A DNA stretch of 36,736 bases from assembly GCA_937923345.1 (NCBI GenBank), contig CAKZVJ010000164.1, positions 68,052 through 104,787 of the forward strand. Reading direction: 5' to 3'. Each line of letters opens with the position of its first letter. Position 1 is the first letter of the stretch. This DNA is from an uncultured Saprospiraceae bacterium. Its GTDB lineage: Bacteria; Bacteroidota; Bacteroidia; Chitinophagales; Saprospiraceae. Below the pieces are notes generated by a model, which saw nothing but the letters and a program-made list of their open reading frames with translations, did no database searches and was not told the DNA's origin. Position numbers and translations under genes: made by a program. Positions 25,569 to 34,071 of the stretch are shown here, in pieces.

Positions 25569-27359
25569 TTAATTAACCTTAGAGTGTTCCTCCAATTTCT
25601 GTTTTTCGTACATGTCGGCATAAAAACCGCCATTTTTGAGCAATTCTGCATGCTTCCCGACCTCTTTTATAGCTCCATCTTCTAAAACTATTATTAAATC
25701 AAAAGTCAAAGACGCGTATAATCTATGGGTGACCACTATGGTTGTTTTATCTGCCAATTCGTTTTCGAGATAGGAAAGTATTCTTTGTTCAGTGTTGACA
25801 TCTACAGCTGAAAGACAATCGTCTAGTAAGACTATTTCGGGTTGCTTAATCAGGGCCCGAGCAATTGTTACTCTTTGTTTTTGGCCACCACTCAAGGTTA
25901 CCCCGCGTTCTCCCACTACTGTATCGTATTGCTCTGGTAGAGATAGTATCTCATTGTGCACAGATGCATACTTTGCGAACTTTTCAATTGTAGCTTGGTC
26001 TCTTATATTCGTACCAAAAGTTAAATTTGACTTTATAGAGTTAGAAAACAAAAAAACGTCCTGTGGAACATAGCCAATGCGCTGTCTCAGAGCATCAATA
26101 TCTACTTTCTTGATATCTGTACCATTAAGTTTTATTTGCCCTTCAGTAGTATCATACATTCTGAGTATCAAGTCTACAATGGTAGTCTTTCCAGATCCTG
26201 TTTTGCCCACTATAGCCAAGTTCTGTCCAGGTTTTAAAGAAAAACTAACTTTATCAAGCGCTTTAATTCCAGTATCGGGGTAAGTAAAGCTTACATTCTC
26301 AAAGTCTATACTTCCGTCGAGATGGCTTAGGCCATTTTCAGGATTTGTTATTTCAACTTTAGTTTTCAAAAAAGCATTAATCCTAGTTTGAGATGCCTCT
26401 GCCTGTTGCACTATAGAAGCAATCCATCCGATAGCGGTCACAGGCCAGGTCAGCATATTTACGTAGATGACAAACTCAGCAATGTTTCCTGGAGATAGAT
26501 TTCCTCTAACCACCTCAAGACCACCGACAAAGACAGTGATAACCGTACTTACTCCGATCAATAAGATCATCAGCGGATAAAATAAAGCATCAATCCGCGC
26601 AAGACCCATTGCTTTTTCTTTGTACACTTCACTTTTATGAGCAAAGTGTCTACCCATTACATTTTCTTGTACATAGGATTTGACTACCCTAATACCAGAA
26701 TAGACCTCCTGTGCTACATTATTCAAGGTGGCGAGTTGCTCTTGTATCTTTGTACTGCGTTTATTGATACGACTACTTACTATATATATGCTTAATGATA
26801 AAAAGGGAAGTGGGAGCAAACTCCATAAAGTTAATATGGGGCTCACTGTTATCATAGACCAAAAGACCAATATCGTTAGAGATACTAGATTGAGTCCATA
26901 CAAAATTACGGGGCCAATATACATTCTTACTTTGCTGACATCTTCAGAAATACGTGACATCATATCTCCCGTATTGTTTCTTTTGTAAAAGCCCTGGTCT
27001 AATGCTTCATACTTTGCAAACATCTCCTTGCGTAGGTCATACTCAATCAACCTCGACATCACTATGATGGTTTGCCTAGTGAAATACATGAAAATCCCTG
27101 TAATAATCGAAAGGCCTATAACTAAAACACCAAATAAAAGAAGTTTATACCCAATGCTTTCCGCAAAAGAGGCTTGAGTAGCATCAACACCTTCAAAAGT
27201 ATTGTATACTTGGAGATTGTCAACTACCAAATCAATGGCCTCCCTCACTACTCTGGGCTGAAATATCATGAAACAGTTGGAAGCGATAACAAAAAATACT
27301 CCCGCCAACAGCCTCCATCTATACTTCCAAAAGAATTTATTGTTATACTTTAATTCCAT
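25569..27359 (-). CDS. ABC exporter half-transporter (fused membrane and ATPase domains)
   Basis: A 596-residue MsbA/MdlA-type half-transporter. Six membrane helices fill residues 15-325. The ATPase domain has Walker A GKTGSGKT (385-392), the Q-loop YVPQDVF near 433, signature LSGGQKQR (489-496), Walker B IVLLDD (509-514) and the switch His in VTHRLYASL. The residue after the Walker B Asp is Asp (D514) rather than the usual catalytic Glu, with the sequence DDCLSAVD. That pattern is frequent in halves that function as heterodimers, but no partner half is adjacent. The substrate (lipid, drug or peptide) is unknown. The next gene on this strand is the DUF3276 protein. Confidence 0.93.
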   Translation of the reverse strand: MELKYNNKFFWKYRWRLLAGVFFVIASNCFMIFQPRVVREAIDLVVDNLQVYNTFEGVDATQASFAESIGYKLLLFGVLVIGLSIITGIFMYFTRQTIIVMSRLIEYDLRKEMFAKYEALDQGFYKRNNTGDMMSRISEDVSKVRMYIGPVILYGLNLVSLTILVFWSMITVSPILTLWSLLPLPFLSLSIYIVSSRINKRSTKIQEQLATLNNVAQEVYSGIRVVKSYVQENVMGRHFAHKSEVYKEKAMGLARIDALFYPLMILLIGVSTVITVFVGGLEVVRGNLSPGNIAEFVIYVNMLTWPVTAIGWIASIVQQAEASQTRINAFLKTKVEITNPENGLSHLDGSIDFENVSFTYPDTGIKALDKVSFSLKPGQNLAIVGKTGSGKTTIVDLILRMYDTTEGQIKLNGTDIKKVDIDALRQRIGYVPQDVFLFSNSIKSNLTFGTNIRDQATIEKFAKYASVHNEILSLPEQYDTVVGERGVTLSGGQKQRVTIARALIKQPEIVLLDDCLSAVDVNTEQRILSYLENELADKTTIVVTHRLYASLTFDLIIVLEDGAIKEVGKHAELLKNGGFYADMYEKQKLEEHSKVN

Positions 27360-27571
27360 TCCAAATCTAATCAGTTGATAACTTTTACAGCTGCATGGGG
27401 CATGCTTACACTATGCTCATGCTGAAAATAAAAGGTCTTCGGGTCTAAAAAGTTTACGTTCATACAATTATATTATCAACATCTCTGTTTTTGCCCTGAT
27501 AATGTGTTATTTACACTTTCTATTTTGAATCTTTCGGCACATTATTAGAGTTAAAATAGGTGAATATTCAG

Positions 27572-27579
27572 TACATTTG
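27572..27579 (+). promoter_or_regulatory. -7 box of a Bacteroidota-type promoter for fbp
   Basis: TACATTTG matches the consensus TAnnTTTG exactly and lies 20 bp before the fbp ATG. The -33 region (about 27551) has TTAAAAT rather than a clean TTTG. Confidence 0.5.
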
Positions 27580-27599
27580 AATTCAATATTTATTATAAC

Positions 27600-28637
27600 A
27601 TGAATAGAATAGTTACACTCGATGAATTTATCATCAAACGCCAAAAGGACTTCCCGTATGCATCAGGTGAGCTTACAGGCTTGCTTAGAGATATTGGGGT
27701 TGCGGCAAAGATTGTGAACAGAGAGGTCAATAAGGCAGGATTGGTAAATATCATCGGAGAGGCAGAAAATTCAAACGCCTCTGGTGATACTGTTCAGAAG
27801 TTGGATATGTATGCCAATGACAAGCTTATCGAATGCCTAAAAAATAGTGGTGAATGCTGTGGAATTGCATCAGAAGAAAACGAAGACTTTCTTGCCTTAC
27901 CATCAGTTGAGTCAAAGTCCGCAAAGTATGTCGTAGTCTTTGACCCATTAGATGGTTCCTCAAACATTGATGTAAATGTCAGTGTCGGTACTATCTTCGG
28001 AATATATAGACGTAAGTCTGACACCAAGGGTAAAGTACAGCTAGAAGATTTTTTGCAAAAAGGTACAGAACTTGTCGGAGCAGGGTATGTGGTATTTGGA
28101 ACCTCCACCATCTTGGTATACTCTACAGGAAGTGGCGTTAATGGCTTCACCTTGGACCCATCTATCGGAGAATTTTGCTTATCACATAAAGATATCCAAA
28201 TTCCAGATAGAGGAAACTATTATTCCGTCAACCAGGGCTACTATCTCAAATTTGATGTTGAGATGAGAAGATATATTGATTATTGTTCTGATCTCAATTT
28301 GAGGCTTAGATACATCGGTTCTATGGTGTCTGACATTCATAGAATCCTGCTGCAAGGCGGTATCTTTTTATATCCAAATACGCGCAAATTTCCAAACGGG
28401 AAATTGCGACTCTTGTATGAATGCAATCCATTGTCTTTCCTAGTCGAGCAAGCTGGCGGCAAAGGCATCAACACTAAACTGGAGCGTATTCTTGATATGC
28501 AGCCTACCGAGCTTCACCAGCGAACATCTATCGTTATTGGATCTCCTGGCATGGTAGATGAGATGAAAGCGTTTGTAGAGAAGTATAGCACACCAACTCC
28601 TTATGTAGCGCCTACAAACGGAGCGACGACTTCGTAG
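27600..28637 (+). CDS. fbp: Fructose-1,6-bisphosphatase, class I
   Basis: Fbp hydrolyses fructose-1,6-bisphosphate to fructose-6-phosphate in gluconeogenesis, in the cytoplasm. The 345-residue product has the metal-binding block VVFDPLDGSSNIDVN (113-127), the upstream acidic pair in ASEENED (90-96), a GIFLYPNTRKFPNGKLRLLY substrate segment and NPLSFLVEQAGG near the C-terminus. Length is normal for class I enzymes. It is preceded by an exact TAnnTTTG box and followed within 30 bp by an extremely long hairpin that would stop transcription. It is transcribed away from the ABC exporter gene across 240 bp. Confidence 0.96.
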   Translation: MNRIVTLDEFIIKRQKDFPYASGELTGLLRDIGVAAKIVNREVNKAGLVNIIGEAENSNASGDTVQKLDMYANDKLIECLKNSGECCGIASEENEDFLALPSVESKSAKYVVVFDPLDGSSNIDVNVSVGTIFGIYRRKSDTKGKVQLEDFLQKGTELVGAGYVVFGTSTILVYSTGSGVNGFTLDPSIGEFCLSHKDIQIPDRGNYYSVNQGYYLKFDVEMRRYIDYCSDLNLRLRYIGSMVSDIHRILLQGGIFLYPNTRKFPNGKLRLLYECNPLSFLVEQAGGKGINTKLERILDMQPTELHQRTSIVIGSPGMVDEMKAFVEKYSTPTPYVAPTNGATTS

Positions 28638-28655
28638 TTAACTTTATAATAATTT

Positions 28656-28823
28656 GGGTGTGACCAAAACTAAAGCAGCTCCAAGTGTAGTTACACTTGG
28701 AGCTGCTTTAGTTTTGGTCGGGCTATACAGGAGTACGCATTCGCTTCCGTACTTGTCCTGACTGAAAAAGTCAGGCCTTCGCACTTCCGATTAAAAAATC
28801 GGAATCCTTTCTATCCCTCACAC
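28656..28823 (+). repeat. Structured extragenic repeat, family 1 copy B
   Basis: The element opens with GGGTGTGA and closes with CTATCCCTCACAC; GTGTGA/TCACAC is the outer stem. Inside are a perfect 28-bp hairpin (28662-28719), the TCGGGCTAT box (28718-28726), then AGTACG/CGTACT (28732-28753), CCTGACT/AGTCAGG (28757-28775) and TTCCGATT/AATCGGAA (28785-28804). The order of outer stem, first hairpin, TCGGGCTAT and CTATCCCT matches the minus-strand element at 12775-12904. It is non-coding. Confidence 0.65.
28662..28719 (+). terminator. Perfect 28-bp hairpin after fbp
   Basis: Two exactly inverted 28-nt arms separated by only GT, starting 24 bp after the fbp stop. It forms the first hairpin of the family 1 repeat and probably also stops or protects the fbp transcript. 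The 3' side has GGTC followed by a GC-rich stretch rather than a T-run. Confidence 0.6.
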
Positions 28824-28880
28824 AAAAAAAAATGACTTAACCATTAAATAATTTTTGCGCAAGTTCATTCACTAAGCCTC

Positions 28881-29018
28881 TTAGATTAGGTACCTAAAGA
28901 ATTGCGCACCAAAAATAATAGTACAGGACAGCATACAAGCCAGCATTTGCTTACTACCAAAAGTAGGCATATCTGCATCCGGAATACGCGCCGTTAAATT
29001 TGTTTCTTCTCTATTCAT
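28881..29018 (-). CDS. Tail-anchored micro membrane protein, 45 aa
   Basis: A 45-codon minus-strand gene. The polar N-terminus MNREETNLTARIPDADMPTF leads into one hydrophobic helix (about 25-42, MLACMLSCTIIFGAQFF) that ends the protein. I know no family. Evidence that it is real: its ATG overlaps the stop of the upstream small gene by 4 bp (ATGA), a classic arrangement for translational coupling, and the layout matches its two neighbours. It is third in a leftward cluster of three small membrane proteins. The downstream family 1 repeat separates it from fbp, which is convergent. Confidence 0.55.
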   Translation of the reverse strand: MNREETNLTARIPDADMPTFGSKQMLACMLSCTIIFGAQFFRYLI

Positions 29019-29173
29019 TGATTAAAAATTAAGTACAAAAAAATTAAGTATAAATTCAATAAAGCAATCAAACATACAAAGCTGATGCTTATAGCCATGC
29101 CTCTTTGGTTTACATAACTCTCTTCTTGTTGATCACCATTCAAAGCACTTTCGACTTCTTTATTGTATTGCAT
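29015..29173 (-). CDS. Tail-anchored micro membrane protein, 52 aa
   Basis: A 52-codon minus-strand gene with an acidic/amide-rich N-terminus (MQYNKEVESALNGDQQEESY) and a C-terminal hydrophobic helix from about 26 to 50 (AISISFVCLIALLNLYLIF). No family is recognised. Its TGA stop overlaps the next ATG (ATGA). The gap to the third small gene upstream is 62 bp, so all three can be one operon. The predicted topology is cytoplasmic N-terminus with a C-terminal membrane anchor. Confidence 0.6.
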   Translation of the reverse strand: MQYNKEVESALNGDQQEESYVNQRGMAISISFVCLIALLNLYLIFLYLIFNQ

Positions 29174-29235
29174 CTATATAAGTTAAAAAAATATCTTTAT
29201 GTAAACATGACGAGTAGTTCAATATGCCAAGTCAT

Positions 29236-29493
29236 TCAGACTAAACCTAGATAATTTGTAAGCAGATTATATACCATCAGACCTATAAGAATCGCTCCTA
29301 CAAAACCAATAATTCTGTTTTTATTATTACTAAATTTTCTCGGTGATCTGGCTGTTTTGGTTGTATTCTCAACATCAGAATTCTCCAAATTGCTATCATC
29401 CTTTGACGTACGCGACAGTCCAATTACAGATGATGCCATCTGTTGTTTTGTTGCATCCTTCTCGTGAAAGTTATACTGAGTCATAATCATCAA
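29236..29493 (-). CDS. Tail-anchored small membrane protein, 85 aa
   Basis: An 85-residue protein (82 if it starts at the ATG at 29484). The N-terminal ~60 residues are hydrophilic and Ser/Asn/Lys-rich (SRTSKDDSNLENSDVENT). A basic patch (ARSPRKFSNNKNR) precedes one C-terminal helix RIIGFVGAILIGLMVYNLL. No family is recognised. It is the promoter-proximal member of the leftward three-gene cluster. A short GTGC-cgta-GCAC hairpin lies upstream near 29536. The role may be in the membrane or as a small complex subunit, but nothing in the sequence shows which. Confidence 0.6.
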   Translation of the reverse strand: MMIMTQYNFHEKDATKQQMASSVIGLSRTSKDDSNLENSDVENTTKTARSPRKFSNNKNRIIGFVGAILIGLMVYNLLTNYLGLV

Positions 29494-29717
29494 TTTTGTT
29501 GACTATAAAATATCAGAGGGTAAATGGAGAGGTAGTGCCGTAGCACGAATACTATAAAAGGGAAGTAAAATGGGTGGACTTAAAGAATTGAAAATATTAT
29601 GCCAATAGCTTTAATCTTTTCCAATATTGCTTTGACGTTCCAAATATGGAAAAATATATTATGTATAGGCAGTTGATTACTCATTACTAAGTTAGTAAAA
29701 TCAAGAAATAGAAAATG

Positions 29718-29725
29718 TATCTTTG
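29718..29725 (+). promoter_or_regulatory. -7 box for the MOSC gene
   Basis: TATCTTTG is an exact TAnnTTTG match 21 bp before the MOSC ATG. The -33 box is not obvious. Confidence 0.5.
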
Positions 29726-29746
29726 CTGAGAAAAATTTTCTGGAGA

Positions 29747-30538
29747 ATGACAATAAAAGAGCTTCACGTATATCCAATCAAGGGAATAAAAGGTGTTTCT
29801 GTATCTGAAACACTCGTCGAAAAAAATGGCTTATTACATGATCGCCATTATATGCTTGCCGATAAGATGGGTCAAATGATCTCACAAAGAAATCATCCTA
29901 TACTTACTCAATTCATACCCACAAGAGAAAACAAGGCTTGGTCAATAAACTTTCAAGGAACTCAAATACGAATAATAGACAATTCATTTTTGACAAATCA
30001 GTATGAAGTTGAAGTTTGGGGATCTAAATTTTTTGCTAACGAAGTATCCAAAGAAGTAAGTCAGTGGTTCTCCGAGCGACTTAAGATACCTTGTAGATTG
30101 ATGGTCATGCCTAGCAAGTTAACTAGAATAAAAACAATTCATAAACCACCCTTTCAAACAAGTCTTTCTTTTGCAGACGGATATCCAGTATTAACTCTGG
30201 GCACAGCTAGTCTAGCAGTTCTAAATCAAAAACTGGATAGTCCTATCCCTGCAGACAGGTTCAGAGCCAACATTCTGATTGAGACTAGTATAGCGCATAA
30301 TGAAGACGTATGGGCTGACTTTAGGATAGGAGAACAAGTAGTCTGTAGAAATATCAAACCCTGTGTAAGATGCCAAGTCATCACTATCGACCAAGAAAAC
30401 GGAAACAAGGGGAAGGAGCCAAATAAAACATTGGCTAGTTATCGAAAATTTGAGGATGGTATTTGTTTTGGAAGTAATGTTATCGTGATGAAAGAAGGTA
30501 GAATCAAAATAGGGGATAAGTTAACGCTCTTGCCTTGA
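29747..30538 (+). CDS. MOSC-domain protein (mARC/YcbX-like)
   Basis: A 263-residue protein with an N-terminal MOSC beta-barrel (MTIKELHVYPIKGIKGVSVS, HDRHYMLADKMGQMISQR) and a C-terminal MOSC domain. The likely Mo-ligand Cys is C206 in KPCVRCQ. FADGYPVLTLGTASL, RFRANILIE and ASYRKFEDGICFG also match. Such proteins bind molybdenum cofactor and reduce N-hydroxylated compounds in mARC and YcbX; electrons usually come from a fused or separate ferredoxin domain, which is absent here. The start is the ATG at 29747; an upstream TTG at 29723 lies inside the promoter box. It stands alone and divergent from the small-protein cluster. Confidence 0.9.
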   Translation: MTIKELHVYPIKGIKGVSVSETLVEKNGLLHDRHYMLADKMGQMISQRNHPILTQFIPTRENKAWSINFQGTQIRIIDNSFLTNQYEVEVWGSKFFANEVSKEVSQWFSERLKIPCRLMVMPSKLTRIKTIHKPPFQTSLSFADGYPVLTLGTASLAVLNQKLDSPIPADRFRANILIETSIAHNEDVWADFRIGEQVVCRNIKPCVRCQVITIDQENGNKGKEPNKTLASYRKFEDGICFGSNVIVMKEGRIKIGDKLTLLP

Positions 30539-30677
30539 CCTGAATGTATTTCTGAATAAGGCCGTTGTTTTTAGAATAAGGTTCACTCAGAAGGAATGTT
30601 CATAAATATCATATTTCGTTGAGATAAAACATTCTACATCTTAAGATCTCTATATGATCACACCATTTTTAATAATA

Positions 30678-30869
30678 TTGCTTTAAAAAAGGGGTGATTC
30701 TTAGACTCAATTTGTCATGATTTTTAAAAGAAAATCACGCCAAATTGGTTCTTGCCACACTAATATCCAGGCTTGCCACCCTGGGCTATGATAAGGTCAC
30801 CCTACCGAAGAAAATCGGCACAAGCTCTATGGGGATTCTTCTCCTACTTCTGAACATCTCTAAATCAAT
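30678..30869 (+). repeat. Extragenic repeat, family 2 copy 2
   Basis: The second copy of the repeat at 19381-19569, same orientation. The 40-nt hairpin is at 30708-30747 (CAATTTG/CAAATTG outside, TGATTTT/AAAATCA inside with loop taaaag). The following part has CCAGG-cttgccac-CCTGG and GGGCTATGATAAGG, where copy 1 has the same box in slightly different sequence. It sits in the 540-bp gap after the MOSC gene. Confidence 0.8.
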
Positions 30870-31080
30870 TGATTGTGATTTTGAATGGCGGAAGCGGCAC
30901 GCTGGAGCCCGTCGCTCGGAGAGCGCAAGGGCAAACGGTGGAAGCGGCATGGGATATGGCGTGCTGGCCGTATAGACGCATTACATGCGTCTATGCGCGT
31001 AGGCCCATATCCCATATAGCGTACGACGTGGTGCCGACGAAGTCACGGCATGACCCCAAATGTTAGGTATTTAATATGAA
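30870..31080. repeat. GC-rich island with a long nested hairpin
   Basis: A GC-rich stretch directly after the family 2 repeat. ATGGGATATGG (30949-30959) pairs with CCATATCCCAT (31005-31015). Inside it CGTATAGACGCAT-tac-ATGCGTCTATGCG (30969-30997) makes a 13-bp stem with one wobble pair. CGCTC-gga-GAGCG near 30913 and TGCCG/CGGCA near 31032-31050 add smaller stems. The open frames across it look like artefacts of the palindromes. Confidence 0.6.
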
Positions 31081-32610
31081 CTAAACCTTGTCTACTAACA
31101 CCTTATAACGAGGATCCTCAACTACATTAACATCTATGATGCTGTCTGCATTTTCCAAAAGCAAAAGGCAATCTTTACTGAGGTGTCTCAAGTGCACTTT
31201 CTTTCCGACTTTTTGATAGCGTTCAGTAATCTTATCTAGCGCAGCGATAGCGGACATGTCCACTACACGGCTTTCTTTGAAGTCTATTATGATTTCATCT
31301 GGGTCGTTGAGTACATCAAACTTTTCATTAAAAACGGTGACCGACCCAAAAAATAAAGGACCGTATATCTCATAATGTTTAGCACCGTTTTCGTCAATAT
31401 GTTTTCGTGCTCGAATACGTTTAGCATTGTCCCAAGCAAAAACAAGGGCGGCTATAATGACTCCAACCACCACTGCAAGCGCTAGATTGTGTAATACTGC
31501 AGTAACAATGGTCACTGTAAACATAACAAAGATGTCAGACTTAGGCATCTTATTGATGGTCCTAAGACTAGCCCACTCAAAGGTTCCTATCGATACCATG
31601 ATCATCAATCCTGTCAGTGCAGCCATGGGTACCTTTTCTATCAATGACGAACCAAACATCACAAACATCAATAAGGTTACGGAAGCCACTATACCTGATA
31701 ATCGGGCTCGAGCTCCGGCAGAGATATTAATCAAACTTTGACCAATCATAGCACATCCACCCATACCTGAGAAAAATCCTGATAAGACATTGGCTATGCC
31801 TTGGGCGGCTGCCTCTTTGTTGCCTCTACCACGTGTCTCAGTGATTTCATCGACGATATTGAGGGTAAGTAAGCTCTCTATCAATCCAACTCCCGCCATA
31901 ATGACTGCAAAGGGAAGGACTATCCTAAACGTGTCTAATGTAAACGGCACATCAGGAATGTGGAAAGGAGGAAATCCACCTTGGATAGAGGCTATATCTC
32001 CAACGGTACGTGTATCTAATCCAAAGGCAACAACGATCCCGAATATGGTCAAAATTGCTACCAGAGATGAAGGAACCAATTTGGTCAGCTTGGGCAGTCC
32101 CCATATGATCAGCATAGTCAATAAGACCAAACCGAGCATCAAGTATAAATCTTGATTTACAAGCCAGGCGCCCGAACTGTCTTTAAACTGATCTAACTGA
32201 GACATGAATATAATGATGGCTAATCCATTGACAAAACCAAAAATAACTGGGTGTGGCACCAGGCGCATTAGCTTACCAAGCTTAAACAATCCTGCCAAAA
32301 TCTGCAAGACACCTGCTAAGATCACTGTAAAAAATATATACTCTGGGCCATGGGATAAAGCTAATGCAGCTATCACAACTGCTACTGCTCCAGTAGCTCC
32401 CGATATCATACCGGGTCGACCTCCCAATATGGAGGTGACAAATCCCATAACGAATGCTGCATACAATCCTGTAAGAGGGGATAGTCCAGCGATAAGCGCA
32501 AATGCAACTGCTTCTGGCACTAATGCTAAGGCAACAGTCAAGCCAGAGAGAATCTCTGTTCGATAGTTTACCTCTTGACTGAAATCAAATAAATTAAAAT
32601 ATTTCTTCAT
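31081..32610 (-). CDS. SulP-family anion transporter with STAS domain
   Basis: A 509-residue inner-membrane transporter of the SulP (SLC26) family. The N-terminal membrane domain shows LALVPEAVAFALIAGLSPLTGLY, a family hallmark around helices 1-2, and GFFSGMGGCAMIGQSLINI. About 10-12 helices extend to residue ~395. A STAS domain follows at ~400-509 (IIDFKESRVVDMSAIAALDK). Substrates in the family include sulfate, bicarbonate and other anions; none is indicated here because no carbonic anhydrase or sulfur gene is adjacent. I set the start at the ATG at 32610 (MKKYFNLFDFSQEVNYR); the longer frame to 32628 adds six residues. Confidence 0.94.
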   Translation of the reverse strand: MKKYFNLFDFSQEVNYRTEILSGLTVALALVPEAVAFALIAGLSPLTGLYAAFVMGFVTSILGGRPGMISGATGAVAVVIAALALSHGPEYIFFTVILAGVLQILAGLFKLGKLMRLVPHPVIFGFVNGLAIIIFMSQLDQFKDSSGAWLVNQDLYLMLGLVLLTMLIIWGLPKLTKLVPSSLVAILTIFGIVVAFGLDTRTVGDIASIQGGFPPFHIPDVPFTLDTFRIVLPFAVIMAGVGLIESLLTLNIVDEITETRGRGNKEAAAQGIANVLSGFFSGMGGCAMIGQSLINISAGARARLSGIVASVTLLMFVMFGSSLIEKVPMAALTGLMIMVSIGTFEWASLRTINKMPKSDIFVMFTVTIVTAVLHNLALAVVVGVIIAALVFAWDNAKRIRARKHIDENGAKHYEIYGPLFFGSVTVFNEKFDVLNDPDEIIIDFKESRVVDMSAIAALDKITERYQKVGKKVHLRHLSKDCLLLLENADSIIDVNVVEDPRYKVLVDKV

Positions 32611-33103
32611 AGCTAAACGACGGCGCAATTTGATCTTGCTTACCGTGTGTATTGATTGTTATAAAATAATAGGTAATGGCAATTGACTACACCATGACGT
32701 CTACGGTCGTGAAGTAAAGTGAATAGACTAGGAATGAAAAATGGTGCATAACGTGTAATTCGTCTTTTATGAGCGATCTATTTTTTTAAGGGCGCAAGAA
32801 TAACACATTATTCTATCTTCACCCAATCTTACCTATGTTATTTAAAAGCCTCTATCAAGGCCTTTTATACTCGTATAAGTATACACATATTAGGCCGAAA
32901 TGTAATACGTGTAGTAAAGCCTTTGTGAGAAGGGACTCTAGCCATAGGATTGGGCAGTCACAAGCGACAAGCATCGAACAAAATTGGAACTTAGAGGTTA
33001 AGAAAAATAGGCTGTTAATAAGGCCTAGAATAGCAAAAATTAGTAAAATTTAATGACAATAAGCTCATAATATCTATATTGCGAATTCATAATAAACTAA
33101 ATC
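32611..33103. other. Intergenic stretch without a supported gene
   Basis: A ~490-bp divergent region between the SulP and OmpA lipoprotein genes. A 72-codon plus-strand frame (32835-33053) has no recognisable features. TATACT/AGTATA forms a small palindrome near 32868. Promoters for both flanking genes must lie here, but I cannot point to convincing boxes. Confidence 0.4.
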
Positions 33104-34033
33104 ATGATGAAAACAAATCTCAAATTGGGTGTACTATTCCTAATGATATGTTCACTAAGTTCTTGTGTGAGCAAGAAGTCTTTTATGCTATTGCAATCTG
33201 AAATTGATTCCGTCAATAAGGAACTAGGAAAGTGTGGAGAAGATCTAAACGATTATATGAACAAATATAATATGTGCGCTGAAGACAAGCGTGTGCTCCA
33301 AGCAGAACTCTCTGGCCTAAAAAACAATATAGCGCTAAGAGAAGAGCAAATCAATGATCTCAAAGGACAAGTGAATGATGCCCGATCACAAAGAGATAAG
33401 CAGCTTACACAAGTAGGAGACTTGACGGTATTATCGCAGTCCGCTAACGATAATATCAAAGAAACTTTGTCTCAATTAGAGAAGAAAGACAAATACATCA
33501 ATCTACTCCAAGCAGCGAAGACTAAAGCTGATTCCATCAATCTAGCGCTTGCGGTCAATCTGAAAGGAGTATTGAGTCAAGGAATCGCTGATGAAGATGT
33601 AGAAATCAAAGTAGACAAAACTGTGGTATTCGTAAATATATCTGACAAGATGTTATTTACTAGTGGATCTTCTGACATTTCTCCTAGAGCCTACGAAGTA
33701 CTTGGTAAAATAGCTAAGATAGTAGAGTCAAGACCTGAACTAGAAGTAATGGTAGAAGGATACACTGATAATGTGCCAATAAGCAATTCATGCATAACGG
33801 ACAATTGGGATCTTTCTGTAAAACGTGCCACTTCTGTGGTAAGAGTATTACAAAAGAATTATGGTATTAATCCCGACCGTCTTATAGCTGCTGGTAGGGG
33901 AGAATATAATATCCTAGCAGATAACAATACTAGTGAAGGGCGCTCAATAAACAGGAGAACAAGAATTATCATTCTGCCTAAATTGAATCAGTTTTACGAC
34001 TTGTTAAATCCTAGCAATGTGCCAAAAGGGTAG
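33104..34033 (+). CDS. OmpA-family lipoprotein with coiled coil
   Basis: The 309-residue product starts with a lipoprotein signal (KLGVLFLMICSLSS then C21). A long coiled coil spans about 28-150 (heptad-like LQAELSGLKNNIALREEQIN). The OmpA/MotB peptidoglycan-binding domain follows at about 165-300: MLFTSGSSDISPRAYEVL, MVEGYTDNVPISN, WDLSVKRATSVVRVL and EGRSINRRTRIII. The coiled coil would bridge the outer membrane and the wall. The start may be the first or second Met (33104 or 33107). It is monocistronic: a strong terminator lies 40 bp after its stop and the next gene is convergent. Confidence 0.92.
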   Translation: MMKTNLKLGVLFLMICSLSSCVSKKSFMLLQSEIDSVNKELGKCGEDLNDYMNKYNMCAEDKRVLQAELSGLKNNIALREEQINDLKGQVNDARSQRDKQLTQVGDLTVLSQSANDNIKETLSQLEKKDKYINLLQAAKTKADSINLALAVNLKGVLSQGIADEDVEIKVDKTVVFVNISDKMLFTSGSSDISPRAYEVLGKIAKIVESRPELEVMVEGYTDNVPISNSCITDNWDLSVKRATSVVRVLQKNYGINPDRLIAAGRGEYNILADNNTSEGRSINRRTRIIILPKLNQFYDLLNPSNVPKG

Positions 34034-34071
34034 TCTTATTAAATAATTCTTTCTACGACAAAGGAAATATT

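Noticed and set aside
28656-28823. CRISPR array or tRNA-like gene in the fbp downstream region
   Set aside because: There are no regular direct repeats or spacers. The four hairpins do not fit tRNA arm lengths or conserved bases.
30745-31066. Two overlapping plus-strand open frames after the MOSC gene
   Set aside because: They run across the repeat and nested hairpin and are best explained as by-products of palindromic DNA.
32835-33053. 72-codon plus-strand open frame with a CNTCSKAF piece
   Set aside because: Only one CxxC and no second half of a zinc finger. The rest is basic and featureless, and it lies in a divergent promoter region.
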